A stretch of 64,000 nucleotides of DNA, taken from assembly GCA_002221725.1 (NCBI GenBank), contig NJFT01000017.1, positions 62,001 to 126,000 of the forward strand. Direction: 5' to 3'. Each line of letters starts with the position of its first letter. Position 1 is the stretch's first letter. The translations under genes were made by a program, and so were the position numbers. Of the stretch, positions 59,067-64,000 are shown in pieces. Source of the DNA: Scedosporium boydii. Its lineage: Eukaryota > Ascomycota > Sordariomycetes > Microascales > Microascaceae. The notes under the pieces were generated by a model, which made no database searches, was not told the DNA's origin, and saw only the letters and a list, made by a program, of their open reading frames with translations.

Positions 59067-60287
59067 TTAATTTACGGCCACCCCATTAAGAGCTCTCTCC
59101 TTATCACCTGCCTTGTTCCCAACAAGAGCGATCTCCTCTGGCTGTTTAGCTAGAAGCTCCTCAAGAGTTTTGTGTGTATCGATAAGGTGTGTGTTGCCGG
59201 TAGGCGTGTGGTAAGGGGTGGTGTGAGGGCCGTCTGAAACGCGAGTAACATAATTCTTCGGCTGGTCATCGACGACGAGGCGTAGCAGGTCGGGTCGCGA
59301 GTAGTGACCAACACAGTCGGTCAAGTTCTTGGCAACATCGATCTTATCAAGGTCAATGTCGCAGTAGATGAGGCCATCGTACGTTGGATCAGTAGGTTCT
59401 GTAAGCTGTCTGCCATCTGGCCCGAAGACCGCCGCGGCGCCGCAACCGCTGCTGAGCAAAAAGCTGTCCTTCTTGGCGCCGGCTTGGCCTTCACTGTTGA
59501 GGCGGGCACCCTCGGCGGAGAGGGGCTGGTTGGTACAGAGGACATATACGGCACCTTCTATAGCGTACAGGCGGCTAGCAGTGACCTCGTTGGCCTCGGA
59601 AAAGACCGAATAGGGTTCAGGGGCATGGTTGCCAGGGTACTCTCCGTTGGATGGTCAGGCGGCGATATGGACTTGCTCGCCCTGCGCGTAGGTGTGATAC
59701 TTCAGTAAGGGCTGAAGATGCTCTATGCGTGCCAGAAAATCATATTAGCTTCTAGTTTGCAGGCACGGAAAAGCAAGGCCACGACAGAACTCGCCCCAGC
59801 AGTTTAGCATGCCAATCCTTCCCAGGGGCATTTCCACCACCGTCTTGAGAGAATCGCCAGTCGAGTCGCCAAAGATTGTCCGCTCAACGTGGGTGGGCTT
59901 GGTTTTACGTCGATGGAGAAGAACGTTTCCGTCTGGGCCTATGAACATCTGGGCGAGATACAAACTGTTGCCAGCACGCTCGCTAAAGCCAAACGAGACG
60001 TAAATCTTATTCTCGGCCGCAGCCTGCCGGATCTGCAGCATCTCATCGCCGTATGCCGAGATGCTGTTGGCCATGTATTTCTGGACTAGAGGGAGGTTTT
60101 CCGCATAGTTGCCAGACCAGAGAAAGTTGGGGTAGCCTGGGACCCAGACCTCGGAGAATTCGATAAGGGAGGCGCCATTCTGCTTGGCTTCACGAATGAG
60201 GCGGATCGACTTTTCGATGGCCGCCACCTTGTCGAACCAGCAAGGCTCGCTCTGGCATACGGCAGCTTTCCACTGGCGGATAGACAT
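59067..60287 (-). pseudogene. Nitrilase family gene with a premature TGA
   Basis: Exons 60287-59795 and 59722-59067 would encode 382 codons of a carbon-nitrogen hydrolase. The triad is visible: Glu in IEFSEVWVPGYP, Lys in RRKTKPTHVERTIFGD, and Cys in MLNCW, completed to CWEHLQPLLKYHTYAQGEQ by splicing. At codon 187 (59657-59655) a TGA stands where the family has Trp in the AAWPS motif, and the frame then continues intact with family sequence to 59067. The change fits a single G-to-A transition on the coding strand. The intron starts with GC (59794) instead of GT. Without readthrough the product loses the C-terminal half and is probably inactive. Cyanide hydratase or aliphatic/aryl nitrilase are possible ancestors. 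An upstream ATG exists at 60371. Confidence 0.85.
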
Positions 60288-62172
60288 TCTGACTTGGTAA
60301 ACAGGCTGACAAGAGACAATGAATGAATTGGGAGTGTTGAAGGTGGTATGGATAGCATGACCTTTCTCCATTTAGTCGTGCGAAACCTCAAGATTTTATA
60401 GACGAGCCAACGGCCGTATCTGTCTGGGGGAGTTGTCACATAGGGGTACATAGTCAAAGCTGGATAGGCATTATCCGGCCCTGAACTACTCCTTCTAAGT
60501 CTCACAGGTTCATTTAGGGACGCGCTTGGTGACAAACCCCTTTCGTCGCTTTATTATGGATCCATAAAGTCGGGATTACTGCACCTAGCGTGTGGAAACA
60601 TGGCTAGCGCCAAGCTTGATAGTCGCTAGATTTCTGCAATGGGACCAGCGTTATCATCTCTTACCCCAGACGCTAATGTAAAGTGTGGAATTGGATAAGG
60701 CTATGTCTGTCTGTCGATACTATCGATACGGCGTCGGGTAATGCTTAGCCGACGCGAGTTCTCGTAACAAGGGTGTGCCACGATTCGGCGCGATGCGTTA
60801 CGGACAAATCACAGCTCGCCGATTGTCGAGCGAGTGGTGGGGTTCATGCTACATGCCCCGGATACTGCTTAAGCGGAGCCTCCACTTGCGCTAACACTAG
60901 CTGCTTCCAGAAGGGGGAAGCCTGGATTGCGGGGTTCCGCAGGGCCGGGAGACCTTCTTCTCTAATCTGGGGAAGCAGAGATGTCCTAAAGGTGATTCTT
61001 CGCAGCTTTTCAAGGTACTTCTATATTTCTACTTGATATCTGGGCACGAGTGGATTCCTAATCTGTAAGATACCGGATACACCGCCCCACTCTGATGTGA
61101 CACGCACACGAAGAGCGAAGCTGAATGTTTGGGCGTGCCTGCCGAGTATCTGACCACATCTTCACAAGCACGCACTACCTTCATTTGACGAAATGCTCCA
61201 ATCGAGAAATAGAGATACGGCTTTTGGGCAAGAGTATGGATTACTCGCCCGAATCGACTACATTGAGAGATCAAATTGCTAGGCGTAGCTGTGTAATTGC
61301 AAGCAGAGGAGTGTCAGATGAGACCTAGCTGCAACGCTTGGTGGGATAGTGCTTACCCGTCATAGACAAAGGATGATCTATGAGAGATTTGGAACGCCAA
61401 CCACCACCATCGTAGCATTGGCGGATACGATAGGGCACAAGAAACCCCTTTTGTTGTTTATGTCGACGAGATGCATGATCAAGCAGTTAAATTTCAGCAG
61501 TCATTAGCATCCAATTTTGTAATGCGGGAAGGGGGGTGTGTTCCAGGCGAACGGACGTACTCTGTGCTGCGGACTCAGAATAATCGAATCCAGCGGAACG
61601 GTGAGCCCCCTTGCGTCCTGTACCCTCCATCTGTGTGTGGCCCATTTCCAACACCTGCCGACTACACTTTGAACTGGGACTATAAGCCGCAGCTGCCCTT
61701 TGCGTAAGTCCAATTCGGCCTGTTCTTTGGGTTCGAACGGTGGTTTCATTGGAGACCACACACCGAGTTCGCAAGAGTTTGACATGTTTGACTGCTCGTC
61801 GAAACTTATTGGCGCATCTTTTCCTCCCTTGGTCGAGTATCTTCCCGACCCCTCGGGGCATGGAACTTGAGGTATTTGTGATCGCTAGCATCAGAGAACT
61901 CAAAACACGTATTAAATACGCGATTTTCGACGCCGCCGTCCACATCTCGGGAGACTAAATATTACCAACGAAATTCCCGGTGATACATCGCGGAGGCTCC
62001 GGCTGGGCCAGTAGAGAGGCCTTTAAAGAAAGTACTTGACCGTCAAAGACAACCGATTGGATGTCACGGCCCGTGTCATAGGTCTCGGAAAGCAGAACGC
62101 TGTCAAAGAATAATAATAATAATGGAAGGGCATCCCTTTGATAATACCGCCCACCTGCTTTTCTCGCATCTC
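60288..62172. other. Long intergenic stretch, no gene seen
   Basis: Frames up to 152 codons occur on the minus strand around 61490-61950 but overlap each other in different frames and show no domain, signal or splice partner. I see no RNA gene or transposon here. Confidence 0.5.
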
Positions 62173-63944
62173 CTAGCACTTGAACTCCCAAATAACATCC
62201 TCCCATCCCATCCGTCTCTTTATCTTCACTCCCGGATCCTTATCGCCCCAGTCAGGCCGTTGCATAGCGGTCCCCGGAAACGCATTGGAAGCGGCAGGTA
62301 CGGTTGCTCCCTCGACATCGAAGCCGGCGGCAACGGCGCCCACGAAAGCCAAGTTTTCTGCCTGAGCGAAAAACCGGCCAGGACACAGAGTACGCCCTCC
62401 ACCAAAAGGGATCATGGCGCCCCTCCTCTTCTTCTCCTCCAGGTTCGGCGTGTCGATGAACCGTTCGGGTTTGAACTCGTGGGTGTCGTTCCCCCAAACC
62501 GATGGGAGTTGGTGAGTTACTATGGTGGGCCACTGTACGTTAATGCCCTTCCGGAGGAGGTACTCCCGACCGGTGGCAGGGTCACGGAGAGTTGTGTCGG
62601 CCATGACTCTTCTGTTGCCCAGCAGGTCCGAGTACTTTCTCAGAGTTTCCCTGTAGCATGCATACAACGTCGGGCATTCCTTCTCGAGGCGAGTTATGTC
62701 GACCGTGGCGGTTCGGCGGCCATTGCCAGGGTTTGTCTCAGTGACTGACACCGACTCAACTTCGGAGCGGATACGATTGACCAGATCCTTGTTCGAAAAG
62801 ACATTTAAGAAAAACCATATGAGCGTGGGAATAGTGTTGGAGGTGCCCACAAACGGCATGGAGAACTCAAGGTCAGCAAGTTCATTGTCGGGGATACCCA
62901 GGCGACGTTGAAAAGCTGCGCGATTCTTGATAATGGCAGCAACGTCATCGCCTTCATCGAAATGACTTCTGTAAAAGTTCCGTAGCTTGGCCTGGCCGCG
63001 CTTCCTTGCGGCGAGGGACTTGGGTGCGACTACGTTTTGGGCTATCCCCAGAGCTAGCAGCGCCACGCCTTTCTCAAATTCCCTAATGCCATCTGTTAGG
63101 CCTTGCGTTTTGGGCGGGTATTACCAGCGGAAACGAGTTGGAACCTCGAAGGGGGCCGAAGGGAACTTACAGAAAGTCGGGCACGTCCTCGCTGGTGAAT
63201 GGATTGTTTTTGCCATACAAAGCGGTCATGGTCGCCAAGACCATCAAATTTCGGAGCCAGTCTCCCACGTCGTCAACTTTTAGGTCCTCTCCGGCTCGGA
63301 TAGAATTGAGAAGTTTGGAAAGGTCGGTGAGAGCCCTGGCGTTCATGCGGAAAACGTTCTCACCCGACAAAGAGCTGTGGATGACCTGAGAAGCTTCCTC
63401 GAGCCTGCCCGGCTGGGAGAAAATCTCAACTTGGCGTTGGGTCATTCCCATGGAGCCTGTGGCGAACTCGAGGGTGAATGGGTCGAAAGACAAGTTGCGG
63501 TTGCGCATGGCAGCGCTGATGAGCGCTGGGTCGTTGATGACGTAGATGTAGCCATTGAGCATGGGGAGAGAGCAGATGGGCATTGACGTTTCCTTGCTAG
63601 CTATGATGTTAGAATTCTTGGTCGTAGAGATACGTAAAAGCAAGACGGAGAGAGAGTGAATTTCAGTCTGTGATACATGCGAAATCCAAGGCCAAACATG
63701 AAGCAGAAGAAGATGATGATGATGAGGAGATGGCATACTAAAGACGGTCAAACAGCGAAGTGTGCTCTCGGATGAAGGCAACAAGATGGCCAAAAAAGGG
63801 AACTTTAGGCTTTAAAATAGGGGGTTCTCGAATGCCGACAGTGGGAAAGACGAGGCGATTGAGGAGGTAGAGTGCCGCCGGAAGGGCGGCAAGGGCAGCG
63901 ATGGTTCCAGGCGTCCAGTCGGACGTGAGAAGATAGCTCGTCAT
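62173..63944 (-). CDS. Cytochrome P450, CYP7/CYP8-like clan
   Basis: Exons 63944-63739, 63596-63171 and 63082-62173 give 513 residues. A membrane anchor (about residues 12-34, TPGTIAALAALPAALYLLNRL) precedes a proline-containing hinge. Seen: the I-helix region FVGTSNTIPTLIWFF, ExxR as ETLR in the K-helix, the PERF-type segment KPERFID, and the heme loop PFGGGRTLCPGRFFA with Cys444. The I-helix lacks the usual acid-Thr pair and has Asn-Thr-x-Pro, as in CYP7A/CYP8A-related proteins such as prostacyclin synthase. Substrate unknown. The second splice uses the acceptor at 63083 (GGCATTAG), the only one that keeps the frame. The gene is complete, starting 57 bp from the window end. Confidence 0.9.
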
Positions 63945-64000
63945 GTCGAGATCGGACGCCCACTGGGTATATTAATGGGAGATGCGCGAGGAAGTTTAAC

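Noticed and set aside
1..64000. CRISPR arrays, bacterial operons, transposases and viral genes
   Set aside because: None were found by reading; gene structure is eukaryotic throughout.

Overview
This window is nuclear DNA of a filamentous ascomycete (Pezizomycotina). Genes carry short GT-AG introns of about 50-230 bp, there are two Zn2Cys6 regulators, a Goodbye-domain STAND protein, DUF1996, a fungal ArAE-type transporter and two intron-containing tRNA genes. I cannot fix the genus. Exon borders were placed by hand from splice signals, phase and family conservation. All joined exons keep frame except the two broken genes noted below.

Left part (0.1-26.2 kb), mixed metabolic and accessory genes: zinc alcohol dehydrogenase, a secreted Thr/Val repeat protein, a THEM6-like thioesterase-fold protein, a secreted DUF1996 protein, a 1545-residue Goodbye/NTPase/TPR STAND protein, tRNA-Ser, an Old Yellow Enzyme-type flavin oxidoreductase, pyruvate decarboxylase, tRNA-Val, a large ArAE/DUF2421 membrane protein with an apparent one-base frameshift, and a cupin_5 protein.

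Middle part (28.3-58.4 kb), a catabolic gene cluster: two Zn2Cys6 factors, acyl-CoA synthetase, enoyl-CoA hydratase, acyl-CoA dehydrogenase, an MFS importer of the anion:cation symporter type, a MaoC-type hydratase, an AtuA (DUF1446) protein, a biotin-dependent carboxylase alpha subunit, a methylglutaconyl/isohexenylglutaconyl-type hydratase, and the carboxyltransferase beta subunit. The set parallels the bacterial atu/liu pathways for acyclic terpenes and leucine (AtuH, AtuD, AtuF, AtuE, AtuC, AtuA). Five of the enzymes end in PTS1-type tripeptides (AKL, SKL, AKL, AKL, ARL), so I infer a peroxisomal pathway for a beta-methyl-branched, isoprenoid-like acid. A GGCACGGC/GCCGTGCC motif recurs in several cluster promoters, once as a perfect inverted repeat and once everted in front of the first regulator. 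This cluster is the main discovery candidate.

Right part (59-64 kb): a nitrilase gene with an in-frame TGA replacing a Trp codon, and a CYP7/8-like cytochrome P450. Long intergenic stretches between genes show no supportable coding sequence.
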